A stretch of DNA of 64,000 bases from the NCBI GenBank assembly GCA_037178975.1, contig JASJZH010000001.1:7114501-7178500 (forward strand), in the 5' to 3' direction. Under the pieces are notes generated by a model that worked only from the letters and a program-made list of their open reading frames with translations, did no database searches and was not told the origin of the DNA. Made by a program: the position numbers and the translations under genes. How positions within the stretch are numbered: the first letter of the stretch is position 1; each line of letters starts with the position of its first letter. Source of the DNA: Oscheius tipulae. Taxonomy: Eukaryota; Nematoda; Chromadorea; Rhabditida; Rhabditidae. Below, piece after piece: positions 22,201 through 35,100 of this stretch.

Positions 22201-24390
22201 CTGATGCGGAGGAAGAGAAGGAAGAAGATGGAAGAGTTCGAACTGTGAGTAGTGATGAGATAGTCTAATTCCAGTTCCAGATCTCTCACTCACGATTGAA
22301 ATCAACGGAACTTCAAGAATATGACGCCTTCTTTGTCGAGTTGAAACACTCCGTCTCCATGAAACATGCTCCTCATCCATGGACCGGATATGAGGACACG
22401 ATGAGTAGGAACGTTCAGGTAGAGAGCAGTTGATCTTGTTCAACTCAGATCTTTCAGTTGACAGCTTCCGTCATTCCCTTTGTCAAAATCGCCTATCCCG
22501 AAATCGGGGATCCCGATGTGGATCTGCCGAAGCAGGCTCTTTCTCTGAACAGAGACAGTATGAAGTGAGATCACGGTGTAACCAATTTGAACCCATGTTA
22601 AGAGAGATGGTCGTCCAGCATCTTGCCCGCTGCAGGTCCAATCTGACCTTCACAAAGAAGATCGTTTACGATATGGACGAGATTTTCAAAGACTGTGGAG
22701 CTATGAGAAGTAAAGTACCGATCCACCCTCTGCAGTGCCATGATGTATCGAAGTAAGTGCTCAACATCGGCAAAAAAGAGCCCTTGACAGTATATCAAAC
22801 TGGAAACCGTTTAAAAGAGTTGGTAACTTTTTTTATCTCAATGTTCCAGGGTTGGAATCCTGAACGAGACGATCGATCATCTGGTCTTTGACAGTCGCTT
22901 TGAGTCCGGTAACTTGAGGAGAGCTACACAGGTTGCCCAGAACCATTATGAGTTGGTACTGAGCCCGGACATCAACCAGATCGGGCATCATTACCAGTGG
23001 TTCTACTTCTCCGTCTCGAATATCAAGGCCGGGGTCGAGTACACGTTCGAGATTGTGAACTGTCTCAAGTCGACCTCGATGTTTTCGAAAGGAATGCAGC
23101 CGGTCATGTACAGTGTTCGGGAGGCAATGAGTGGTCGACCAGGCTGGATGAGAGCCGGAGACAATGTCTGCTATTACCGTAACCTTTACACGTCGGATCC
23201 CGATGCTGAGGACACGGAAAAGGCTAAGAAACGACACTTCTTCTCCATCCGCTTCCATGTGACCTTTCGTCATGACGGCGATGTCTGCTACTTTGCCTAT
23301 CACTATCCGTATACCTATTCCTACTTGAGGACAACCCTAGATCGGTGCCTTTCCCGTCTACAACCAGACATCTACTGTAGGAAGGATGTGATCGGGGTTA
23401 GTGTTGGAGGGAACCCTGTGAACATGCTCACCATAACCAAAGCTGGGACTTCTGCTGAGATTGCTGCCCGACAAGTCATCGTGATCTCAGCCAGAGTTCA
23501 TCCAGGAGAGAGCAATGCCAGCTGGATGATGCATGGTTAGTTTCCTGGCTTTGAAAGAGTCCAAGCTAAAATGTCTAGGTGTTCTGGAGCAGCTACTATG
23601 CAAACCTTCGACAGAAAACGCCAACCTTCTTTTAATGTTCGTCATCAAACTTATCCCTATGCTAAATCCGGACGGTGTGATCAACGGATCTCATCGATGT
23701 TCTCTGGCTGGAATCGATCTCAATAGGTCAGTTGAAACCAGCTAAACACATAAGTCTTTCAGGATCTGGAACAAGCCGAATCAGACAATCCACCCGGAGA
23801 TTTTTCACTCCAAAGGCATCATACAGTACCTGGTAGAGGTGGCAGGCCACACTCCCTATATGTTTGTTGACCTTCATGGACACTCGCGTCGTTCAAACGT
23901 TTTCGTCTTCGGCAACAATCCGGAAGAGTCGTATCGGAACTCGGACAAGATGATGAGTCACAACTATGAGTTTATGAGTCTTCCCGAAGCGTTGGATGAA
24001 GTACTGAATGAGTTTTTTTTCCCAACAAGGAACGCTTCAGGTCTCTCCCTCGTTCTCCTTCAAAAACTGCCAATTCAACATCACGAGAGGCAAGGAGTCG
24101 TCGGCAAGAGTGACCGTCTGGCGCCAGTTTGGCATTGTCCGAGCCTACACGATGGAGAGCACCTACTGTGGCTATGAGACTGGCTCCTACAGGGGATATC
24201 AGGTAGAAACTTCTCGACTCGACAACAAAGTTTCTTCTAGATCGGAACACGGGAGCTGAAGGAGATGGGAATCCATCTTCTGGAGGCCATTGTCAAGACA
24301 AAACTCGGTTCTCCGACCAAAGACTCCAAAACGAAGAAGATGACTCCAAAGAAAGGGTCCTTCGCTCGTTTTCGGGACCCTGGAGAGTAG
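19231..24390 (+). CDS. ccpp-1: Cytosolic carboxypeptidase, tubulin deglutamylase (CCPP-1/AGTPBP1 family)
   Basis: An M14D peptidase that shortens polyglutamate side chains on tubulin in cilia and neurons. About eighteen exons give roughly 1080 residues. The first exon ([14 protein letters not shown]) joins a helical armadillo-like N-terminal half. An acidic linker ([13 protein letters not shown]) precedes the characteristic beta-sandwich ([31 protein letters not shown]) and the catalytic domain. Zinc ligands are HPGESNASW (His, Glu) and DLHGHS (His). NPDGV and DLNR bind substrate, and the catalytic Glu is in YTMESTYCG. The splice join near 21650-21720 is unresolved: downstream [20 protein letters not shown] is clear, but no junction of standard donors keeps frame with the preceding exon. 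The 914-base intron after YFIAKN contains repeat D, and a (GA)n tract lies at 21505-21524. Confidence 0.9.
20841..20925 (-). repeat. tRNA-derived SINE-like repeat, copy D
   Basis: On the minus strand it reads GGCACGCTTTTGGTCCCAGG, then GTTCGAACCCGCCCGGAGGT, then TTTGTCTTGCCCGGGCCAGT. This copy has the most intact B box (GGTTCGAACCC). It lies in the long intron of the cytosolic carboxypeptidase gene. Confidence 0.72.
21505..21524 (+). repeat. (GA)n microsatellite
   Basis: Ten GA dinucleotides in an intron of the cytosolic carboxypeptidase gene, directly after its donor site. Confidence 0.9.
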
Positions 24391-24599
24391 ACTATACATA
24401 TTTTGGTCTGTAAATAGTGTACTTTCTCTGATAGTAGCAGAGAAAGGACAGTCTGACTCCTTTTGGAGAGTACACCTGTCAGTTGTTGCTGTGCAACGCA
24501 CCTAGTCTCTCTATCTCACATTCTGTACGAGTAGTGCATAATATTGAGCAATGAATATTGAAGAAAGACAAAACGAGGAAAACAGAGCAACAAGTGAAA

Positions 24600-26791
24600 C
24601 TAGTGGGCGGCCAAAGCTGGCTGATCCGGAAGCATGTTGGCTTTTTCTAGCAGAGCTGCTATGTCGATGGGACGGTTGTCGGAAAAGACGGTCAGCGAGA
24701 TGAGGTCAGCGTCCGTCTTCGGGATCTGAGAGAGACAAACTGATCGGTCTGGACCTATGTTGACTCACCCTCTTCTCAAGATAGGTCCACAAGGCGAGGG
24801 TCTGGAGGTAATAGGGATGATCGAGACCGAAGCAGACCTCAAATATGTTCATGGCATCAAATGCGTAGGGCATGGCCTGAAAGTCTTTTTTTTTATTTCA
24901 AAAGGTAGCTGACTCAACCTCATCTCTCTCCCCCTTCTCAATGAGAGCCTTGACAATGTGCAAGAGCTGGTATCCAACATGTCTGTCAGCTTTCGGGAAA
25001 CATCTAAAAAGAGAGGCCATAAAGTTCACACATCTTTCTCCTACAGCTTATAGTTCTCGTAGATCTGCTTGTGCATAGCTGTCAGGTTGGCCATCGTCAG
25101 CTGACCTGTTACGTGGAAGAGAGCCGTCCGAATACGAGCCACATAGACGTTGCTTGGATGCAGAATCAGTTCGGCTCTTTGAAGATAGTCGCGAAGCTAA
25201 ATGACTTTTTTGTTTTTTTTTCAGAAAAAGGGTTTGCAATTGTCGAGTAATAAATTACTGTTTGAAATCCTGGCAAAATTTTAGGGCTCTCGTCGCGATT
25301 TCTTTTTTGGCGGCAATGCAGCAGTTTCAAATAATTCCGAAATACTTGCATTTTATCTTTTCAGCCATTTTACACTCCCTTTTACAGATTTTTTTCCCTG
25401 TAAAAAAAATCATCCCAGCATTGCCAACATTGCAGTAACATCACTTTCGCCAGAAAATTAGGAAATACACTCCTCAGCCTTTTTCATTAGTACGTTTAAC
25501 AAAACTCACCGTGTCTGCTGGGCATTGTGGGTCGAATGTAGCCGGCAGGGATAGCATTAGTTCTTGTGCAGCCTTGACTCTACTCTCATCAGTGACCTTG
25601 CCGCATTTGTTGCATCCAATACTGCATGGCTCTTCTGTTTCGGAAGTGATCTAGATTTATTCGTATTGCTTTCTCTTTGGTTACGAACCAGTGGCTGATC
25701 GCAATCTTTGGTAATGCACTTGATAGACGTCAAAATGTCGTCCTGGGGATCGTTACAGCGAACGCACTCGCAATCGAAGTACCATTTTGACTAAAATCTC
25801 AATTAGTGATTCATAATTACCATTTTACCTTCAATTCCTGTCTTCTCACGTATTTGCTTCGCCCCACATCGATGTAGGAGATGAAGGACTGCTCGACGTT
25901 GTCTGCATCCACCCCTGGCACAAGCGGACGAAGGCATACCCTGAAATGAGCATTGCGGTTAATACAACTTTGTGTATTTCACCTGAATCCATCGAAAACC
26001 ATCGAGCAAGTTGGTCGGCACGAATGATTGTACTTAGATACTCCCAAATCTAGAGCCATGCCGATTTCAACACCGGCATTTGTGTGAATACTGTGGGAGT
26101 TGATAGAAGTTTTGCAGAAAACATCGAAGAATTGTTCCTAAGTTCATTGAATTCACCCTCGCACCAAGTTTACTCACTCTAGGGACCATTTCCTCTTTCC
26201 TAAACGCTTCCATTTTCTTGATAACTTTCTCGAAATGATCCATCTTCGCTTTGTCTTCCCTGAAAAAAAATGGTCTCGTTCTAAATCGCATTTTCTCTTA
26301 CGTGATTTCCTTTTTGTGGTCGACAAGGGACGAGAACTTTCTCTCGCTCTCCCAGTTGAATTTATCCCCGTTCTGTTGGAGGAAAATGATGCGATCCAGA
26401 ATTTTTGAGAGGAATAAGACCTCAGTCAACGGCAAATTCGGGAAGTTTGCTTTGAGACGTCTGCATTCAGGCCTATGAATCTTCCAGGCCAGTCGTTGAC
26501 ACTCTTTTCCACAATATCGAACAAAATCGCAGCTGAACATTGTTTCTTTACCACTTTTTGAAAGCTTACCCAGCACACTTCATGAGTTTTTCGTTCTGAT
26601 GTGGTGGCCTCATGCAGTGAGAACAGTACTGTTCCACTCTAGGATTTAACACCTGATAGGCAAAAGGATTCTCGAACGTCTAAAACAGAGTGCACATTTT
26701 TTCCCTAAGGGCTAACCTTGATTCTAGCGTGAATTGATGAAATCGAGTCTTCTTCTGCTGGCGTTTTTACGTTTTCCGTAGCTGGGGCCAT
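24600..26791 (-). CDS. SET and MYND domain protein (SMYD family lysine methyltransferase)
   Basis: A probable protein-lysine methyltransferase using S-adenosylmethionine. It starts at ATG 26791 (MAPATENVKTPAEEDS). The N-terminal SET half-strand (HARIKTFENPFAYQ) is followed by a MYND zinc finger (EQYCSHCMRPPH ... VRYCGKECQRLAWKIHRPEC). The SET core has NHSCRPTCSMVFDG, the conserved AdoMet/knot motif. The post-SET cysteines (WYFDCECVRCNDPQ) follow, then a helical TPR-like C-terminus ending QPALAAH. Roughly nine exons. C. elegans relatives are set-14, set-18 and set-30; I cannot choose between them. It is divergent from casein kinase II beta, with 0.87 kb between starts. Confidence 0.88.
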
Positions 26792-27657
26792 TTCTACTTG
26801 CTTTCGGGGTAAAGTTTAGAAAGAGGAAGAAATAATCGAAGGAGCAAGAACGAACGAATCCGTAGCTCGGAGCTTTAAACAAATATTACACTGCGGGCCC
26901 TCCCCTTGTCCACGAGGACGTCTAGATCCGGATCTGACCACTTCTTAGTGATACCTATTATCTTTTCCGAGGAATTACTACTCTAAAACTAATCACAAGA
27001 AGAGAACAGTGCTCTCCTTACTTTTAGGTAATTCGAATACCAACGTGCCGTTTTGTCTGTTCGAATTTTCCCTGTTTTACGACTAGTGCAGTGATTTTCT
27101 AACGCTCTACTTGTTTCATAACCTCTTTGTCGAAAAAATTTCTCTTCTCCGTTTTTGAAACGGCTTTGGTTTTCTTGCTCTGCCGGCCTACCTGTCGGAA
27201 CTATTTTCTTCTGGACGGCGCCATTGATCGTGCCTCGATTGTTCGTCTTTCGCTCGCTCTCCTAACGCTTTATTCACAATTCAAGGTACTTTGCTGGTTT
27301 CTACAACATGCTTTCCTGTTTACACAGTTTTGTTTGTTGGAAATCACCAAACTGGGAAATTTCCCATGCCCATTTGCTTATTCATCGAAACCTAACTTTG
27401 CCCGTGTCCTTGATAACGCTCACATTTGTCAGAAACAAACTTCTCCACAAAACAATATTTCAGCTTACGCTCGGCCATTCGCCACGGCAGCCGCTCGCTG
27501 GAGAGAGTTTCCGCCGTCTTCGTCGGTTTGTCTTTTTCCTTTTTAGTTTATCTTAGTGGTTATTCGTTTCTCAAGCTTTATGTAATTCCTTATTGTTCGT
27601 TTTCAGGCCGAATCGGGTACAGACCAAAGCAAAGCGTCAACATCGGAAGGTGAAGAC
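26792..27657. promoter_or_regulatory. Divergent promoter region, SMYD gene and casein kinase II beta
   Basis: It separates two head-to-head genes. The part from about 27610 (GCCGAATCGGGTACAGACCA onward) follows a TTTCAG and runs open into the kinase-subunit ATG, so it is probably a 5' untranslated exon or, less likely, an N-terminal extension. A frame open from 27127 to 27546 has no other support. Confidence 0.5.
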
Positions 27658-28744
27658 ATGAGCAGCTCGGAGGAAGTTAGCTGGATTACGTGGTTCTGCG
27701 GTCTTCGTGGAAATGAATTCTTCTGCGAGGTGATTTTGCAATTTCTTTCGGAAAATATGCCCATTATTCAGGTCGACGAAGAGTACATTCAGGACCGCTT
27801 CAATTTGACCGGACTGAATGAGCAAGTTCCCAAATATCGCCAGGCTCTCGACATGATTCTGGACTTGGAGCCGGAAGACGATCTCGAGGACAACCCGACT
27901 AATACGGATCTCGTTGAGCAGGCCGCTGAGATGCTCTACGGATTGATTCATGCTCGTTACATTCTCACCAATCGCGGGATTTCCCAGGTTTGTAATTGTA
28001 TTTCTCATTTTCTATTTTCTCTTTCAGATGGTAGAGAAGTGGCGTGACCAGGACTTTGGAGTCTGTCCTCGCGTCTACTGTGAGAATCAGCCGATGCTGC
28101 CGATTGGACTGTCCGACGTCCCGGGAGAAGCTATGATTAAACTCTATTGCCCTCGCTGCTGTGACGTGTAGGTGTTCTTTCATTTATACGCAAAAAGGCA
28201 TTTTATTTGCTTGTTAACGGTCCGCTTGGAGTTTGTAGTACATCAGTAGTTTGCCTAGAAACTGGTTGAGGGAATGTGTACAATGTACAAGACGTTAATT
28301 TTTTCAGCGCCTGGCAAAATTCTACTAAAATGCGTACGCATATCCGCTACTTTATTGAGGTTCTTAAAGAAAAAAATGAAAGGATATCCTTTGCAGATTT
28401 GTTCCTCGTTCTTCTCGTCATCAGCACACCGATGGAAGCTACTTCGGTACCGGCTTTCCGCACATGCTCTTCTTCGTTCATCCCGAAATCCGTCCCAAGA
28501 AGCCTGCCACTCAATTCGTTCCCAAACTCTACGGCTTCAAGATCCATCCGACTGCCTATCAGCTGCAGTACAACCAGAACAATCAGGTTTGTTCATAGTT
28601 TTTATGTTTAGAGGAAAATCGCTGGAGCAATTCTTTTGTTACATTTCAATAAAGTGCAGACATCGGTTTTCCTCTACAGCTTCATCTTATTATAAGAATG
28701 TCTAACCTCTGTCTAGTAATTCTCGTTTTCAGCAAGGCAGCTAG
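27658..28744 (+). CDS. kin-10: Casein kinase II regulatory (beta) subunit
   Basis: The regulatory dimer of the CK2 Ser/Thr kinase, in cytoplasm and nucleus. The protein begins [20 protein letters not shown], as in almost all animals. Then come [19 protein letters not shown] and the acidic groove [25 protein letters not shown], and the zinc-binding dimer domain CPRVYC...CPRCC. The KEN-like [16 protein letters not shown] and [15 protein letters not shown] segments follow. Five exons are 27658-27729, 27772-27988, an exon ending at the VCD-V codon near 28165, one from about 28397 to 28587, and 28733-28744 (Gln-Gly-Ser-stop). The first intron is 42 bases, in frame and stop-free, so its retention would insert 14 residues. 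AATAAA lies near 28867. The symbol is the C. elegans name. Confidence 0.96.
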
Positions 28745-29161
28745 ACTGCAGAGGTTTCCAAGCAGCTTCTGCCCTTCATCAATGCCTTCTGCTCGCAAAA
28801 GCGCCAATTCATTCTCCCGGCTCCTGGTAGTGATCTTCCACAAACATGTACCTTTTTCGTTAACACAATAAATTGTTCCTCCTGATCGATTTGTTCCAGT
28901 AGATGCTTGACCTTTTTCTTAGAGAAAAGTACACGGTTCGATTCTCGTGACGGGTGCACGATGGGGCGCGTTTCTATCACGTGCCGCTATTATGTTTATC
29001 GAGTCGTCTCGTTTGCTTGTTTCTTTTGTAATAGGGTTTGTTGTTCTTCAATTTGTCAACATGAGTCCATTTCTATTTTCTGAAATCATGAACAAGCCTA
29101 TCTTGAGCAATATCGAACGTGTCCTCTTCAAGAAAAGGAAAAATAATTACAGGAAACGCGA
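28745..29161. other. 3' untranslated region and promoter
   Basis: It contains the end of the casein kinase II beta transcript and the promoter of the next gene. A CACGTG E-box is at about 28979-28984. No exon with protein similarity was seen. Confidence 0.45.
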
Positions 29162-32100
29162 ATGAAATCGAACCGTTCTTCGTCCGTTCACAACACCATC
29201 AATGATTTTCAGACCTTCGAGGTAAGTTTTATCATTTAACTATTTCCAGAATTTTTATATTAAGAATAAATAGCAAAATGAATTAGTGAGAAACAGAAAA
29301 AGATGACGTGATTTCATAACACTATCTAGGCTGTCGAAGAAGAAACGCTTCTTAAAAATCGAAGTTCAGGTGATTCCGAATGTGGGACTACGGAATGAGC
29401 ACGTGCAGTTCGATCTCGGGCTGCCGATCAACCAGGCACTGACGATGTTGGATCAGAATGCCAAGGTTATAGGAAATGTTCAGTTGAGCTTTTCCAAGAA
29501 GGTAAAAAAGACAAAAAAAAAACTTAGAAAAGAGGCATTTAGGATCCATACGCTAGGGAAATTTGTATTTTTATCGAGAAGATAGGCATTCGGCTCTTCT
29601 TCGACCCAAAACAGCAGCTGCTGAAACACGTCGACCTGGAGAACTTCAACAATATTATTCTCAAATACGAGTGAGCATAAAACTGTTCGATTAATAGAAG
29701 AAACTTCAGCGACAAAACATTTTCTCAACCGGGAGAAGAGGTTTCTCTCGAGAACGTCGACTACTACTTCGGATCGACAAAGCCTGGAGCCTATGACGAA
29801 AAACACAAGCTTTTTGTCCAGAGCTGGCCCGGACTGTCGCTCTGGTTCCCGAATAGTGGCAATGCACAAGTTGGAGTGAGTCTTTTCCATGTTGAAGCTG
29901 TGTAATGGTCCAAATTGCAGCGCTTTTGGGCGCCGCGTACAAAAACGATTTTGTCGTAGAAGAGTACACAAGGCTTGAAAGTTATTTCATCATTCTTGTC
30001 ATCCAAAATGTATAAAAAAGAGACCGGACATGCCGGAAATGTTTGAATTTGTAAGAAAATTATCCATGTTTCAGCCCGGCTTCTCTCCGTCTCTTCTATC
30101 TCTCACTATTGAGGGCTCCTCTCAACCGAAACTGTCAAAAATGTCCATCTTCAAGGGACAGACTAACAAAAACATCGAGTGAGTAAAATACTACAATCCT
30201 ACGTCCAGTTTTTGTTCCAGGCCAGTAGAGGTTCCGATTTCCTGCTACTGCGGACAGAACAGAATCAATTGTGTTACAGCCATCTTCAAAGATGGTGTGT
30301 TGGACGGTGTAGAAGTCGACTACGCTACCCAAGGCAAGTTGCAGAAGAGAAGGGAGTGTCGCTTGAACACTGAATACATCCTACCTTTAGAATTTGCAAG
30401 AGACCTCTGTTACAATCTGTGATAACGCTTGACAATGTTTGTAGCCTTTTTTGTCAAGTTTTATCCCAGCATAGGTTTAACAAGCCAAGCCAGAAGAGTC
30501 AAAAAAGTGCAAAAGGCACTGGGTCGCCAGGAGCGTTGGTTTTATACAGTAGAGTATCGTATCAGACGCATAGGACAGAATCCTTGATCAGGACATAGAT
30601 TTCCATGGTATAAGCTAGAGTTCAGTGCCTACTTGCAAGTCGTCTGCGCCACAGAGTAACATTCAAACGACTGGTTGAAACCCTGAGATAGGTAGCATTA
30701 GTCACGAGGTAGAACACTAGGTAGCCAAGAGTCAGGAATCTAACTGTCTAATAAGAAACATCATAGTTTTGGAAAGTTTCGAGATTGGCTTACTTATATT
30801 AACAAGCCATTTAGCTGGAAAGAGTTTTCCCACACTTTTTTTCCCATCAGAATCCCCAGCAGCCAGTATGAGTTTGCAGGCGAGAGCGATAACAAGTCCC
30901 AGGACGACGGTTACGAGCTCATCGATTTGAAGAAGAAGATCCGGTTCGGTGACGATGTCGGTGTAAGTTGTCTCCCTTTCACCTCCCTATAGATTACTCT
31001 CACAGATCGTCATGGCAGCCTTGGGAGCCCCGAACAAGGTTTTCTACAAGCATGAGGACAAGATGTCCATTCATCGAGGCGGCAAGCGTGAAATCATCGA
31101 CAACAAACCGCACTTCTTCTTCAACTACTTCTCCATGGGATTGGTGAGTTGAGTCTCCCCATCTGACCGCCGGATTATACAACCATGGCTGCATTTAACT
31201 CATAGAATAATCGTTCCTCTGGGAGTTGACCCCCGCAACATTTGAGAGCGAGACTCTTCACACCTAGCTGCCAATGAACAATACACGAGCCGATACCACC
31301 ACCTGCGCAGGACAAGATTCAATTATGCTCCCCCTATCTAGTAGTCAACAGCCGTAGGATTGTATTATCCCTAACCAAATGGACTAAAGTCCCTCCTTGA
31401 GTCTCCCCTGCAATCAAACTGAGTGACCTTCATAAAAACAAACTATTGGGTGGCGTTATTAATGACCACGGCGGCTGTCTTCCATTGGAGACTCTGGTCC
31501 TATCAAAAAGCCTGACAATATAAATGACTTCTTAATGGTCGGAGGCCCCCTCGGTCAACGGGAGAGCGCTGTAAATCAGAGACTATGGATGAATACGGCT
31601 GTTCCTTTGGGAGCTGGAGGTCAATTGAGAGGGAAAGAAGAACTGTATAAGGTTCAAAAACATTGTACAAGATCTTAGCTGCTCTTTGACTAAAAGTAGG
31701 GGTGGAATGGTATCTTGTGGTTCCAGATGGTCTCAGAGAGTGATAAGATCTTCTGTAACTCAAAAGAGAGCCTGTAGCTTGACTTTCAATACGCAATGAC
31801 TATCCACCGAGACTACTCTCACATTGTAGACTGTGGCTCTAAAAGGACACATGGTAGTATAGCGACCCCCGCAATCTCTGCGAAATCCTTTCGGAGCTGT
31901 CAGACTCACCTGCCGCAGACCGCTGTCCATCTTATGTTGCACGACAATACTCAATTATGAATGGAGGGAACATGTCGCACAGACTCATTTTGTCACCATT
32001 TGCAATGCAGAGAGGGAGAGTCAAAGGACAGATTGATCTCGCGATAGATTTGTGTTTATTCTCTTATGTACATGGGAAAATGCGGAAATGACCAGACTTT

Positions 32101-35100
32101 GAGGACACCGTTTTGGACGAAGGAATGATCGGATTGGCTAGCTTTGAGCTGATTCTAGATTCCAAAATAAGCAGCGGCAGTTATTTTGGGAGGTGGGGGT
32201 GGCAATGGGGGTGTCAGTGGTTCAGAGGCAGCCGAGGAGCCACTTGTACTGCCACTGAGATGTTGGATCATGGTCAACGGTGTTCGGGAATGCTCTCGGG
32301 TGACGTAGGATCCTTTGTACTGTCGCTCGCGCATACAGTAAGCACAGGCGAGAAAGAGAGACAGTAAGACTCCGGCCAAGAGTAGGGCAGTCAGGAGAAT
32401 GACCAGCTCACTCGTCTGGGATAGACCATAGCGGGCTCCGAAGAGCACGGCACAGTCGTTCATCTGGAAATTGCGGATATTTTCGGGCATGTTGCGACAC
32501 TTTCTCATGCACGATTCCCTACAGCTTTTCTTCAAAAATTATAAAAACCAAGTCACCTACGCTAGAGGGGTTTCTATCAGAGAAGGGCGGATTGCGGAGA
32601 TGCCATTTTGACTTTGGAGTGCGTACCAACTCCTATAACACAAGATTGCGTATCGGCAAGCTAACGTAGTCCATTTCGATACGCAGCCTACATGTTATAC
32701 AAGATGGTGCGCACCTCAAAGTCAAGATGGCACCTCCACCCGTCTCTGGTTTCTAGACACTATTACTTTTGTTCGTTTCACAGGCTGTTTGGTGAGTCTA
32801 GCTCCAAGAATTAGGCAATTCTCATCCCCCTAAAGAGTCTAAAGAAAGAAGAGTCAGAAAGAACTCACTCCAACGACAGCAGACACCTGACTTCCTTTGA
32901 CGACACTGGGCTCGTTGCACTGTACTTCGTGGTAGCTCAGAATGTGTCGGTAGGCATGTCGTTCCTTCAAATGGTGCTGAAGGTGTTGGATGGAACAGCT
33001 ACAGTCCCAGGGGTTGCCTTGCAGCCAGACCTTAAAGCTGTGTACCTGAGAAGAACTACTCTCCTACCTTTTCCAGTTTGTTGATAAACTCCATACCGGC
33101 TAGGGAAAGAACGTGGAAACGATTGTGACTGATGTCCAGATCCTAAAGGGTCCTGTAACAAAGTTGCGAACCTCTAACTCACCTTGATGTTGGGTAGTGT
33201 GAGAGGAATATTGTCCGGAACCGAGGTAAGCAGGTTCCCCGAAATGTTCAGAAGCTCCAGATGGTAGTATTGGGGCGGGAAAAGCATTGGTAGCTGATCT
33301 ATAGCGTTGTAAGCCATATGCAGCTTCCTCAGATTGGGAAGTGTCTCTGTCAGCTCAGGATAGAAGCCTAAAATCTTCCAACATCTCCGATAAACCTGTG
33401 ATCTATCCACCTTCAATAGAGTTTCCCGAGAGCCGCAAATCCTGTAGTCCCTGCTGTGCCCAGCTGAGCCATTTCGAGTGGAACTCGTTCATATGGTTGA
33501 ATGATAAATCGAGCTCTCGGAGCGGACAATTCCGGAAAGCGTCCGGGTGGAAGGGTTCCTTTGCCAGTCCGAGCAGATTGTGCGACAAGTCCAGCCGTGT
33601 GATATTGTTTCCGCAAAAGGCGCAGCTCGCGATCTAAAAATGTTGCTTTACAATTGATTCAAATACCTCGGGAATAGAGTTGTGCGAGAGATCAACAGAG
33701 CTCAAGTAGGGTAGAACCTGGAGTGCTTGGGTGGGAACAGCCTTCAGTTCATTTCCAGCCAGGCCAATTTTTCGGAGATTGGAAACACTGGACAGGGTAA
33801 TGTTGGCGATGGAGCGGAGTTGACAGTGGTTCAGATAGAGCTCTTCCAGCTGGGGAACATCTCCGAAAAGAGCATTGATCTGAAATGAGTGACTCAGCTC
33901 TTTCATCACTATCTGCTGGAAGCCATTTTTGGACAAAAGACTCACGAAATCTCTAATAGGACTCACCTGTTTGATAGGAATAGCATTGCCGTCCAGATGC
34001 AGCGCCTTCAGAGTCCTCAGACCTCTCAAAAGATTACTGGACAGGTCTGTGATGTTGTTGTGGGACAGACTGAGTCCCTGTAGACTCTTCAAGTAGGTGA
34101 AAACTCCAGTGGGCAGAATGCTCAAGCTGTTGCGACTCAAGTCCAGGAACTTCAGACTCGGCATTCCACCAAAGTTGCCCATAGTAGCATGCTCGATTCC
34201 GTTGCCTCGAAGGTCGAGGAGCTCGAGACTCGGAAGACGTGTACTTCTGGACATTGAGGGTAGACCACAGCCGATAAGTCGTAGCTGTTTGAGCTGGCTG
34301 AACCTGTTCAAATTGTCGTTCCAGCGGAAGCGATTCCGCGGTCGACTCTCCGGAGCCTCAATGCTCAATGAACGGATTGTGGCCGGTAGTCGGCTGATAA
34401 TTTCGGCAAAACGACTGTCGTTAATTCCGCCATGATGGCAATATACGGCCCAAGAGGAGTTGGTCGGCGGCAGAGCATCGCATTCGCAATCTTTCGGACA
34501 CGAAGATGAAGAATGGCTCAAGAGGGCCGAGGGGCAAAATAATAGCAGAATTAGTATTAGCATCCCGGGACGGATTTGAAGGCCGAAATGTGTGTTGGTT
34601 TGGGGGTGGAGAGTCGGGGGCGGGACCCTAGACGGACCACCGGTGGCACAGATTAGGGACAGCCACAGCTGGAGATGAGACTGGCAGCATGACATCGAGA
34701 GAGGGAGGGGCGGAATATTAATGTGAGAACCTTTCAATTTCACCTCATTGCATCGCTATCCTTGTGAAGCAACTCGACCTGTAGTGCTCTTTTTCAGACA
34801 AGCAGACTTTTTTTTAGTACCTCCATGGTATAGTTACCTCTGACCAGTAAAGGCACAAACAGTGAACCTTACGGTCAAACAAGAACCGTCTCTGTCTGTC
34901 TGTTTGCAGCCTCGGCTCTAGCAAAATGAAAAACGTTGGCGTGGGCTCGAATCCTGACCGTTCCAACGAAAAACGAGCATGCTGCTACTGCGCCACGAAC
35001 GCAAGCGCGCAGGTACAAAAATTTATAGAGATGTTCCGAACGCATTCGCCCGCTTGTCTAGCCCGAGCCTTTTTGGCCGTCACTCTTGTACTTTGTTACT

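Noticed and set aside
27127-27546. Separate gene or long N-terminal extension upstream of casein kinase II beta
   Set aside because: The frame has no recognisable protein pattern, and the kinase-subunit start MSSSEEVSW is the family's normal start.
30330-30345. GC-AG intron donor (CAAG|GCAAGT) in the PHAF1 gene
   Set aside because: The site looks classic, but it ends the exon in phase 1 while the next conserved exon needs phase 2. Nearby GT donors fit phase 2, so the exact donor stays open.
32155-34563. Toll-like receptor
   Set aside because: The cytoplasmic tail is short and proline-rich with no TIR domain.
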